Below, piece by piece: positions 46,680-57,883 of a stretch of 64,000 nt of DNA. A model generated the notes under the pieces. It was not told the origin of the DNA. It ran no database searches and worked only from the letters and a program-made list of their open reading frames with translations. The DNA is from Siphonodentalium dalli (lineage: Eukaryota; Mollusca; Scaphopoda; Gadilida; Siphonodentaliidae): contig CP136063.1 in the NCBI GenBank assembly GCA_032622095.1, positions 27,158,987-27,222,986 on the forward strand, read 5' to 3'. The translations under genes were made by a program, and so were the position numbers. Each line of letters begins with the position of its first letter. The first letter of the stretch is position 1.

Positions 46680-49600
46680 ATGTTGGCTGCGTAGGTGCAG
46701 CATTAACCCTTTCACGATGGGAGATGCGCTGGTGCAGCATTAATGTTTTTATTACTGGAGCTGTGCTGGTGCAGCATTAACCCTTTCATGACGGGAGCTG
46801 TGCTGGTGCAGCATTACATTTTCATGACAGGATCTGCGCCGGTGCAGCATTACTTATGTTATGATGGGATCTGTGCTGGTGCAGCATTAACCCTTTCATG
46901 GTTTGGGGCTGCGCCGGTGCAGCATTAACCCTTTCATGACGGGAGCTGCATTGGTGCAGCATTAACCATCTCATGACGGGAGCTGAGCTGGTGCAGCATT
47001 AAACCTTTGATGACGGGAACCGCGCTGGTGCAGCATTAATTATTTTATGATGGGATCTGTGCTGGTGCATCATTAACCCTTTATAACGGGATCTGCGTTG
47101 GTGCAGCATTAACACTTTCATGATAGGGAGCTGTGCTGGTGCAGCATTAACCCTTTCATGACGAGAGCTGCGTTGGTTCAGCATTAATTATTTTATGATG
47201 GGATCTATGCTGGTGCAGCATTAACCATTTTATAACGGGAGCTGCGTTGGTGCAGCATTAACCCATTCATGATTAGGAGATATGCTGGTGCAGCATTAAC
47301 CCTTTCATGACGGGGAGCTGTGATGGTGCAACATTAACTTTTTTATGACGGGAGCTGTGCTGGTGCAGCATTAATTATTTCATGACGGGAACTACATTGG
47401 GGCAGCATTAATTCTTTCATGACGGGAGCGGTGCTGGTGCAGTATTTAAATATTTTATGATGGGAGCTGCGTTGGTGCAGCAGCATTAACCCTTTCGTGT
47501 AACATTATTTTATGATGGGAGTTGTGCTGATGCAGCGTTTATTCTTTTATGATGGGGGTTGCGTTGTGCAACACTAACCCTTCATGCCTGGAGCTGCGTT
47601 GGGCAGCATTAATTTTTTCATGACGGGAGCTGTGCTGGTGCAGCATTAACCTTTTTATGACGGGAGCTGCGTTGGTGCAGCATTAACCCTTTCATGACCG
47701 GATCTGCGTTGGTGCAGCATTAACCCTTTCATGACGGGAGCTGCGCTGGTGCAGCATTAACCCTTTCATGACGGGAGCTGCGCTGGTGCAGCATTAATTA
47801 TTTTATGATGGGATATGTGCTGGTGCAGCAATAACCCTTTCACGACGGAGCTGCGTTGGTGCAGCATTAATTATTTTATGAATGGACCTGCGTTGATGCA
47901 GCATTAACCCTTTCATGACGAGAGCTGCGCTGGTGCAGGATTAACCCTTTCATGACGGGAGCTGCGTTGATGCAGCATTAATTATTTTATAGTGGAATCT
48001 GTGCTGGTGCAGCATTAACCCTTTTATAACGGGAGCTGCGTTGGTGCAGCATTAACCCTTCCACGGTTGGGAGTTGTGCTTGTGCAGCGTTAACCCTTTC
48101 ATGACGGGAGCTGCGCTGGTGCAGCATTAACCCTTTCATGATGGGAGCTGTGCTGGTGCAGCATTAATTATTTCATGACGGGAGGTAATTTGGAGCAGCA
48201 TTAATTCTTTCATAACGGGAGCTGTGCTGGTTCAGCATTAATGATTTTGTGATGGGAGCTGCGTTGGTGCAGCAGCATTAACCCTTTTATGTCTGGAGCT
48301 GCGTTGATGCAGCATTAACCCTTTCATGAAAGGAAATATACTGGTGCTGCGTTAATTCTTTTATGATGGGAGCTGTGCTGGTGCAGCATTTATTCTTTTA
48401 TGATGGGAGTTGCTTTGGTGCAGCATTAACCCTTCCATGACTGGAGCTGCGTTGGGGCATCATTATTTCTTTCATGACGGGAGGTGTGCTGGTGCAGCAT
48501 TAACCGTTTTATGATGGGAGCTGCGTTGGTGCAGCATTAACCCTTTCATGACGGGAGCTGCGGTGGTGCAGCATTAACCATTTCATGATCGGAGCTGTGC
48601 TGGTGCAGCATTAATTTTTTCATGACGGGAGCTGCGTTGGGGCAGCATTAATTTTTTCATGACGCGAGCTGTGCTGGTGCAGCGTTAATTCTTTTATGAT
48701 GGGAGCTGCGTTGGTGCAGCAGTATTAACCCTTTCATGGCGGGAGCTGCGTTGGTGCAGCATTAACCATTTCATGAAAGGAACTGTGCTGGTGCAGCAAT
48801 AATTATTTTATGATGGGAGCTGTGATGGTGCAGCATTTATTCTTTTATGATGGGAGTTGCGTTGGTGCATCATTAACCCTTTCGTGACTGGAGCTGCTTT
48901 CGGGCAGCATTAATTAGTTCATGACGGGAGCTGTGCTGGTGCAGCATTAACCTTTTTATGATGGGAGTTGCGCTGGTGCAGCATTAACCCTTTCATGGCG
49001 GGATCTGCGTTGTTGCAGCATTAACCTTTTTATGATGGGAGCTGTGCTGGTGCAGCATTAATTCTTTCATGACGGGAGCTGCGTTGGGGCAGCATTAATT
49101 CTTTCATGACGCGAACTGTGCTGATGCAGCGTTAATTCTTTTATGATGGGAGCTGCGTTGGTGCAGCAGTATTAACCCTTTCATGGCGGGAGCTGCGTTG
49201 GTGCAGCATTAACCCTTTCATAAAAGGAACTGTGCTGGTGCAGCATTAATTATTTTATGATGGGAGCTGTGCTGGTGCAGCATTTATTTTTTTAAGATGG
49301 GAGTTGCGTTGTTGCAGCATTAACCCTTTCGTGACGGGAGCTTCTTTCGGGCAGCATTAATTAGTTCATGACGGGAGCTGTGCTGGTGCAGCATTAACCT
49401 TTTTATTATGGGAGTTGCGCTGGTGCAGCATTAGCCCTTTCGTGGCGGGATCTGCGTTGTTGCAGCATTAACCTTTTTTATGGTGGGAATTGCGATGGTG
49501 CAGTATTAACCCTTTCATGGCGTGAGCTCCGTTGGTGCAGCATTAACCCTTTCATGACAGGAGCTGCGCTGGTGCAGCATTAACTCTTTCATTACGGGAG

Positions 49601-51717
49601 CCGCGCTTGTGCAAGATTAATTATTTCATGACGGGGAGCTGTGATGGTGCAACATTAACTTTTTTATGACGGGAGCTGTGCTGGTGCAGCATAAATTTTT
49701 TCATGAGGGGAACTACATTGGGGCAGCATTAATTCTTTCATGACGGGAGCGGTCCTGGTGCAGCATTTATGATTGGGGCTGCGTTGGTGCAGCAACATTA
49801 ACCCTTTCACGATCGGAGCGGCGTTGGTGCAGCATTAACCCTTTCGTGTAAAATTATTTTATTATGGGAGTTGTGCTGGTACAGCGTTTATTCTTTTATG
49901 ATGGGAGTTGCGTTGTGCAGCATTAACCCTTTTATGGCGGGAGCTGCGTTGGTGCGGGATTAACCCTTTCATGAAATGAACTATACTGGTGCTGCATTAA
50001 TTCTTTTATGATGGGAGCTTTGCTGGTTCAGCATTTATTCTTTTATGATTATTTTATTATGGGAGTTGTGTTGGTACAGCGTTTATTCTTTTATGATGGG
50101 AGTTGCGTTGTGCAGCATTAACCCTTTCATGAATGGAGCTGCGTTGGGCAACATTAATTTTTTCATGACGGGAGCTGTGCTGGTGCAGCATTAACCTTTT
50201 TATGCCGGGAGCTGCGTTGGTGCAGTATTAACCCTTTCATGACGGGATCTGCGTTGGTGCAGCATTAACCCTTTCATGACGGGAGCTGCGCTGTGCAGCT
50301 TTAACTCTTTCGTGACGGGAGCTGCGCTGGTGCAGCATTAATTATTTTATGATGGGATATGTGCTGGTGCAGCAATAACCCTTTCACGACGGATCTGCGT
50401 TGGTGGAGCATTAATTATTTTATGACGGGAGTTGTGCTGGTACAGCGTTTATTCTTGTATGATGGGAGTTGCGTTGTGCAGCATTAACCCTTTCATGACT
50501 GGAGCTGCGTTGGGCAGCATTAATTTTTTCATGACGGGAGCTGTGCTGGTGCAGCATTAACCTTTTTATGGCGGGAGCTGTGTTGGTGCAGTATTAACCC
50601 TTTCATGACGGGATATGCGTTGGTTCAGCATTAACCCTTTCATGACGGGAGCTTCGCTGGTGCAGCATTAATTATTTTATGATGGAATCTGTGCTGGTGC
50701 AGCATTAACCCTTTCACGACGGATCTGCGTTGGTGCAGCATTAATTATTTTATGACGGGACCTGCGTTGATGCAGCATTAACCCTTTCATGACGAGAGCT
50801 GCGCTGGTGCAGGATTAACCCTTTCACAATTGGGAGTTGTGCTTGTGCAGCGTTAGCCCTTTCATGACGGGAGCTGCGCTGGTGCAGCATTAATTATTTC
50901 ATGACGGGAGCTAATTTGGAACAGCATTAATTCTTTCATGACGGGAGCTGTGCTGGTGCAGCATTTATTTTTTTATGACGGGAGCTGTGCTGGTTCAGCA
51001 TTAATTATTGTATGATGGAAGCTGCGTTGGTGCAGCAGCATTAACCATTTTATGGCGGGAGCTGCGTTGGTGCAGCATTAACCCTTTCATGAAAGGAACT
51101 ATACTGGTGCAGCATTAATTCTTTTGTGGTGGGAGCTGTGCTGGTGCAGCATTTATTATTTTATGATGGGAGTTGCGTTGGTGCAGCATTAACCATTTCA
51201 TGACTGGAGCTGCGTTGGGGCATCATTATTTCTTTCATGACGGGAGGTGTGCTGGTGTAGCATTAACCTTTTTATGATGGGATCTGCGTTAGTGCAGCAT
51301 TAACCCTTTCATGACGGGAGCTGCGCTGGTGCAGCATTAACCCGTTCATGACGGGAGCTGTGCTGGTGCAGCATTAATTCTTTCATGACGGGAGCTGCGT
51401 TGGGGCAGCATTAATTCTTTCATGACGCGAGCTTTTCTGGTTTAGCGTTAATTCTTTTATGATGGTAGCTGCGTTGGTGCAGCAATATTAACCCGTTCAT
51501 GGCGGGAGCTGCGTTGGTGCAGCAATATTAACCCTTTCATAGCGGGAGCTGCGTTGGTGCAGCATTAATTATTTTACGATGGGAGCTGTGCTGGTGCAGC
51601 ATTTATTCTTTTATGATCGGAGTTGCGTTGGTGCAGCATTAACCCTTTCGTGATGGGAGCTGCTTTCGGGCAGCATTAATTAGTTCATGACGGGATCTGT
51701 GCTGGTGCAGCATTAAC
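46680..51717 (+). repeat. ~37-bp minisatellite array (about 135 copies)
   Basis: Units carry GCAGCATTAACCCTTTCATG then ACGGGAGCTGCGCTGGT. Common variants have TTAATTATTTTATGATGGG and TTTATTCTTTTATGATGGG. Each unit contains the dyad GCTGC-GCTGGT-GCAGC, a 5-bp stem with a 6-base loop. Units are moderately diverged, and longer blocks recur (for example GCGTTGGGGCAGCATTAATT followed by ACGCGAGCTG). The array is broken at 51717 by a LINE and resumes at 63848. Coding is not supported: the translated GAALTL-like repeats are by-products. Confidence 0.95.
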
Positions 51718-51721
51718 ATAT

Positions 51722-52045
51722 TTGGGAGACTTTAATGGGCAATTTGAAAAGTCCGATGACCGAAACATGGCATTCAAAAATCTTGTCAAACGAATCAAAA
51801 TGGTGTCCGTCAATCGCACTTATTGCCAGGATAATCCGTGTACTACATGTATCCCATTTGGCGATGGGCGGTATGGAGGAACGATCGTTGATCATATTTT
51901 AATTCCACATACTCTTATTCCTTTCATACAAGAAGTACACGTACTAAACTATGATGCAATCGATGTATACAATCATAGGCCAATCACTCTGAGAATGCTA
52001 TTTGAAATGCGTTATCGAGATGCACTTGTAGAAATAAACATCTGA
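51722..52045 (+). pseudogene. LINE endonuclease domain, C-terminal part
   Basis: The frame begins LGDFNG, the conserved GDFN motif of the exonuclease-endonuclease-phosphatase fold that nicks the target DNA for retrotransposition. It continues with GGTIVDHILI and ends with YNHRPITL, in the place of the usual SDHxP motif. The aspartate next to the catalytic histidine is therefore asparagine, which should abolish nicking. The N-terminal half, with its catalytic glutamate, lies beyond the truncation. A stop near 52045 and a frame change lead to the next segment. Confidence 0.85.
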
Positions 52046-52065
52046 AACCTTTTTGGAACGACATT

Positions 52066-52461
52066 TTGAAAAATATGCACAAAATTATGCGGACTGTCCG
52101 GCAAAATTGGGTTGATGGAGGTAGACCTCGCTCAGATACCCAGTCTGACAGTTACACGATTTATAAAAATGCAAAGCGTGATTTCCGGAGAGAATATAGA
52201 AAAGCATCTGCTGCATACTTGGCCGAACTAAATGATAAAATCGATGAACGTGCCCAACTTCATCAAAACTATTTATTCCGCGCATTAAACACGAAGCGGC
52301 AGAGAACTCATATAGATAAGAGCGCATTTTTTACGTATGAAGGACAAACTCTTCGTCATGATAATGATATCGCAGAAGGATGGGCATCTTATTTTGAGAA
52401 ACTATATTCACCGTTGTATAGACCGGAGTTTGACACTCAAAACTTCAACTACATAAATTAA
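52066..52461 (+). pseudogene. LINE linker between endonuclease and RT
   Basis: Basic, helical region (residues about 35-65, with KRDFRREYRKASAAYLAEL) ending with EGWASYFEKLYSP. The second pattern is the conserved lead-in to the reverse transcriptase of endonuclease-type LINEs. It is separated from the RT by a frame change and stop around 52461-52490 (FNYIN stop). It has no independent function. Confidence 0.8.
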
Positions 52462-52548
52462 TTTGTTACGCGATAAATTGGCAGTGGTCAATCTGATGAT
52501 ATCGATAAACGCATAATCTTTTCAGTAACTACAGACGAATTACTTCTT

Positions 52549-53178
52549 GTGTATCGCAGTCTCAGCTTTGAAAAAGCAACCGGTTGGGATGGGATTTCGA
52601 ACGAGCATTTGATCTATGGAAGTCAGAAGTTGACTCAGACGATTGCGAATCTCCTAACAGTCCTGATTCAAGCACAAACGGTCCCATCACAGTTAAAGCG
52701 CGGTTTAATCATAACATTATATAAAGGTGGCACAAAACCCAGAACAGATTTTGACAGTTACAGAGCTATAACACTGATGCCAACTTTATACAAGTTACTC
52801 GAAAAGGTTTTACAAGCTAGAATAGATCTGTACCCACCAAAATTACTTGATGTACACCCGCTTCAACACGGATTCCAAAAAGGCATAAACGCAAAAATGA
52901 CATCATATGTAATGAAAGAATGTATCTCATATGTAGCCGAAAGTAAACAAAAACTGTATAGTCTGTTTCTAGATCTGTGGAAGGCATTTGATACCGTCTG
53001 GATCAACGGATTATTATACAAGCTGCACGAATGTGGGTTCAGAGGAAATTTACTTCGATTGATGCGCGAACTTCTGACCAACGTCACATGCTCTATTCGT
53101 CACAATAACGTTTTATCCAGGTGGTTTGATGTGAGACAGGAAGCCAGGCAAGGGGTTATCCTCTCCCCTTTGTACTAT
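52549..53178 (+). pseudogene. LINE reverse transcriptase, N-terminal half (interrupted)
   Basis: Contains, in order, KATGWDGISNEHL (about residues 9-21), DFDSYRAITLMPTLYKLLEK (68-86), LQHGFQKG (105-112), LFLDLWKAFDTVW (139-151; catalytic motif A with the first aspartate) and ARQGVILSPLYY (199-210; motif B). The frame then runs into the 8-kb inserted element after residue 210. The catalytic second half lies at 61165 onwards. Removing the insert and one TA restores continuous coding in the same frame, so this part was intact at the junction when the insertion happened. Confidence 0.9.
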
Positions 53179-53329
53179 ACACTGTAAAAAAGGCTGTGTG
53201 GCAGCTTCCACACAATGACTGTGTGGAGGCATTATCTGAACATAAATGTGTACACAATACACACATATGTGTGTATCACCCAATATCCACACATATATGT
53301 GTACATCAATGTACCACACATATTTGTAT

Positions 53330-54690
53330 TAGTCCGGGAGCCAATAGGGGTACCCTTGCACCCCCCCCCTGGGACTTAACTTCACCCCACTCATTTTGTT
53401 CCTTATTATGTCCTTCAACTTTTAAGCAATGTTAACAAGAAAAAAAAGTGGCCGTGTAGACTCCAGACAAGATGGCGTCCATCATGGCCGCCGTTTTTCA
53501 GACAAGACCCTCAGTCAATTTTATGCAAATTATAGCGGGAAGATCTTGTAAAATGTATACAAATTTATATATTTTCGTGAAGCTGAGACATAATGACACA
53601 TTTTTGGGCCAAAATTGAAACTCACCATCCAAGATGGCCGCCAAAATGGCCACCGGAAGTTGAAAATATAACATTTTTTCACAAATATCTTCTAGATCTA
53701 TTCATGCTGTTTGGAACTGGTTGAGTAATGCAACTTTATTTTGTGTTTTGTATATTAACTGATCATTGGAGCAACAAAATATACAATTATTGGGGTCCTA
53801 ACCCCTTCCGATCCCTCAAAAATTCGATTTTACAGAATGCGGTATAAAATTTCACAAAAAATCACAATTGGGATTCTAGTCATATTTCAACAAGAAATGA
53901 ACAGAACTTTGTAATGTAAGTGAGGCATATCATTAACTATTAATATTCCAAATCACTGGAACCAAAATTCTTACTTTGGCTCAATATGGCCGCCAAAATA
54001 TGGAAAATGGTAAATATTACACCAGGGTGTCCTGCAATCGCTTACAAGTTGTGGTTGGTGTATACAATTGGCTATTCTGCATTCTATACATTGAATACTA
54101 ACATGTCTGATGCACTATGGTTAATTCTTACTATTGTCACCACTGACATCGTCAAACATATTGGACTTTTCTCTCAAAAACTTGACATAAATATTGGCAA
54201 AAATTAACTTTTCAGGTTGGGACCATTTTTTCAGGTAACATATAACTATCTTTGGATTGAAAGGTGTTTATTGTTTTGGTCTATCTTACATGTGTCTCAC
54301 TACGGTGTTTATAGACTAAATTGCTCAAGATGGCTTCCAAAATGGCAACCAAATTCGTAGAATGTTAATTTTTTACATATATCCCGAACATTCTCTGCGT
54401 TATCCGAAAAGGTAGCATATTGTGACTCACTTGGTTATTATACATGTTAGTTAATTAACTGACAACTACATGTTCTATTCTGGTTGTCTCAGTTCCGTAT
54501 GGGGCATGTCAAATTCATTTTAAAGTATGCAATTTTGCCGAGAACCTCTTTTGTGATTTTGGCCACATTTATTGAAAGGAAATGGGCAGAACTTTGATAC
54601 AGAACTGAGATGGACCATAATCTTTGGCTATTCTGGTCCATTATTATAAAATGTCAACAGGATACAGTGTGGATGCAAAGACCATAGCCA
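53330..54690 (+). repeat. Left arm of the foldback element
   Basis: Inverted partner of 56490-57880. It contains repeated AAGATGG and ATGGCCGCC words (53470, 53485, 53632, 53645, 53988, 54329) with ACCGGAAGT at 53655, motifs that resemble YY1 and ETS protein sites. It also carries the segment (from about 53990) shared with the truncated arms at 8.2-8.8 and 33.6-34.3 kb. A C-tract at 53362-53370 is matched by a G-tract in the right arm. Confidence 0.8.
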
Positions 54691-56489
54691 GGAAGTTACT
54701 CTATGATCATATGTGAGGTGAATAGGTTTACAAGGAGTTATTGTATGTCATGACTGATGTGAGTAGGTATACAATGAGTGACTATATGGTTATGAGTGGG
54801 TTGTCCATGGTAAGATGCATCTATGTATACAGGGAGAGGTCATGGTCAGGTGTGAGGTCAATCGGTATGCATGGAGTGACTCTATGGTGTATGGTTGTGT
54901 ATATTCAGTACGGGTGCAACCGGTGTACCTGTATGTTATTGGTGTGGTGTCTGGATATAGCTACATGGTCATCTATGTGTTGATAATGTATATATGGAGT
55001 GACTGTAAGGTCATGGGTGGTATGTGCATGTGTTGTCTGTATGATCATGGATGGGGTGTGTGGATAAATAGGGAGTGATTTTATGGTTACGGGTAATGTG
55101 TACAGGTATACATGGAATGACTGTACGGTCATGATTGAATATGAATACCTGGAGTAAGCTGGGTGGACATTATCAAGGGTGTGGGTATATAGGGAGTGTC
55201 CGTGTGGTAATGGTGGGATGTATATTTATATATCTCGTGGATGTGTTATCATTTGTGGGTGTATAAGGCTAAGCTGTATTATCATGGATGGCGTGTATGA
55301 TTATGCAGTGAATTGCTGAATTGTCATGTCTGAGGTGTATAATTATGCAAGTATGGCGTGTTTGAGTGGTCGTGTGTGCGGTTTTTTTGTATATCTGGAA
55401 GGGATTAATGGCCATTAGTGAGGTTTACATGTATACCTGGAGTGAATCTATAGTCTAGGGTGGGCTGATTATGTATATCGAGTGGTTATATGACTATGTG
55501 TGTCGAATATGTATACAAGTAGTGACTGTATTGTTAATGGTGAGATGAGTACATGTAGGTATACAAGTAGTGACTGTATGGTCACAAATGTAATGAACAT
55601 CTATACAGGGGGTGACTAAATGGTCATGTGTCAGGCGTATACCTGGTGTTCCTGTTTGGTGACTCGTGGCGGTATGGTCATGTGTAGGTTATAACAGCAT
55701 ACACACGTTGCTTTATTGTCATGGGTGAGGGATATGAGTATATAGCGAGTGGCTATATGGCCATGGATGAGGTGCATATGCATACATGGAGGTACTATAC
55801 TGACATGGATGGGGTGTATTAGTATATCTTGAGTGGCTATTCGGCTATGATGTGACAAATAGGGATACAGGGAGTGACATGGTCAATGTTGAGGTGAATA
55901 TGTATACAAGGATTGGCCATGATCATGTATGAATGTTTTAAATAGGTACACACGGGGTGACTATATGGCCATAGGTCAGGTGAAGGAGTATACTAGGTGA
56001 CATGGTCAAGGGTATGTGTATGAAGCGAGTGGCTATATGGCCACTGGTGAGGTGAATATGTATACCGGAATGACTTTATGGTGTTGATGTAGATATTGAT
56101 TGTCTATTTGACCATGCGTTTGGAGAATAGGTATACAGGGGGTGACCTTATGGCCAATGGTGAGATGAGTGGGTATACAAGGAGTGACTATATGGTTATG
56201 GGTCATGTTGAGGAGTATACCCGGTGTGCCTGCATTGTGACGCATGGCCAGATATACCAATACCCGCACATACGACCACTCATAAGTTCCATACTTGCCA
56301 CTCATAAGTTATATACACGCCATCCATGATCATACATCTACTCCCCATACACCACCAATGATAACACATCCAAGACATATATAAATATATGTCCCACCGT
56401 CACCAACATGGGACTCCTTATATACCCACACATCATTCATGACCATACAATAACTCCCTGTATACCTATTATTCTCATCTATGACCATA
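54691..56489. repeat. 42-bp minisatellite at the centre of the foldback element
   Basis: Diverged units with GAGTGACTATATGG-TCATG and GGTGAATAGGTATACA, plus-oriented to about 56235. The array then reverses (TACTCCCCATACACC, GACCATACAATAACTCC) to 56489. The switch point is the centre of the foldback palindrome. Translated frames on both strands are repeat by-products. Confidence 0.8.
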
Positions 56490-57880
56490 GAGTAACTCCG
56501 TGGCTGCCATCTTGGCTTCCATCCTGTATCCAGTTGATAACTTTGTATCATAGTGGGCCTGAATACCCACATATCATGATGGTTCATCTCAGTTCCGTCT
56601 CAAAGTTCTGCCCATTTCCTTTCAATAATATGGCCAGAAGCACAAAAGAGGTTCTCCGCAAAATTCCATACTGCAACTTTAAAATGAATTTGTCATGTCC
56701 CATACGGAACTGGGACAAATATAATAGAACGTATTTGTCAGTTAATTAACTAATACGTAAAATAACCAAGTGAGTCACAATTTGCTATCTTTTTCGGATA
56801 ACGCAGAGAATAATGTTCGGGATATGTTAACTTTTAACTTTTTACAAATTTGGTTGCCATTTTGGAAGCCATCTTGAGCATTTTAGTCTTTAAACAGCAC
56901 CGTGTGACACACTTAAGATAGATCAAAACAATAAACACCTTTGATACCAAAGATAGTTGCATTTTACTTGAACAAATGGTCGAACCCTGAAAAGTGAATT
57001 TTTGTCGATATTTATGTCAAATTTGTGAGAGAAAAATCCCATATTTCTGGTGATGTCAGTGGTGACAATAGTAAAAATGATCCATGGTGCCTCAGAGATG
57101 TTAGTATGCAATGTATAGAATACAGATTAGCCTATTGTATACATCAACCATAACTTGTAAGCGATTGCAGGATACCCTGGGGAAATATTTACCATTTTCC
57201 ATATTTTGGCGGCCATTTTCGCAGCCATTTTTAGCCAAGGTAAGATTTTTTGTTCCAGAGAGTTGGAATATTCATAGGTAATGATATGCCTCACTTACAT
57301 TACAATGTTCTTTTCATTTCTTTTTGAAATATGACTAGAATCCCAATTGTGATTTTTTGTAAAATTTTGTACCGCGTTCTGTAAAATCGAATTTTTGAGG
57401 GATCAGAAGGGGCTAGGACCCCATTAGTTGCACATTTAATTGCTCCAATGATCAATTAATATACACAACACTAAATAAAGTCATATTACTCAACCAGTTC
57501 CAAACAGCATGAATTGATCTAGAAGATATTTGTGAAAACATTTCAATTTTCAACTTCCGGCGGCCATTTTGGCGGCCATCTTGGATGATGAGTTTCAATT
57601 TTGGCCCAAAAAGTGTCATTATGTCTTAGCTTCACGAAAATATATACATTTGTATACATTTTACAAGATCTTCCCGCTATAATTTGCATAAAACTGACCT
57701 AGGGTCTGGTCTGAAAAACGGCGGCCATGATGGACGCCATCTTGTCTGGAGTCTACACGGCCACTTTTTGTTCTTGTTAACATTGCTTAAAAGTTGAAGG
57801 ACATAATAAGGAACAAAATAAATGGGGTGAAGTTAAGTCCCAGGGGGGGTGCAAGGGTACCCCTATTAGCTCCCGGACTA
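56490..57880 (-). repeat. Right arm of the foldback element
   Basis: Reverse-complement partner of 53330-54690, with the same AAGATGGC/GCCGCC clusters in inverse (GGCGGCCATTTT, GCCATCTTGG, GCGGCCATGATGG). Differences between the arms are small scattered substitutions and a few indels, such as CGAACCCTG versus GGGACCATTTTTT near 56980. The element is therefore not brand new, or its arms are not fully homogenised. Confidence 0.8.
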
Positions 57881-57883
57881 TAT

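Larger units (their letters stand above)
53330..57880. mobile_element. Complete 4.55-kb foldback element
   Basis: It begins TAGTCCGGGAGC and ends GCTCCCGGACTA, with the trinucleotide TAT on each side (53327-53329 and 57881-57883) as a candidate target duplication. The two arms, about 53330-54690 and 56490-57880, are inverted copies of ~1.4 kb. Between them lies a 42-bp minisatellite, plus-oriented to about 56235 and minus-oriented afterwards. Long inverted arms with an internal tandem array and no coding frame define foldback-type elements. Truncated relatives lie at 7620-8845 and 33635-35470. The open frames inside (for example 53986-54207 and 56923-57111) are mirrored in the arms and have no domain. 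Confidence 0.88.

Noticed and set aside
46743-47184. Alanine- and glutamine-rich repeat frames in the 37-bp array
   Set aside because: Minisatellite by-products that are interrupted by unit-length variation.
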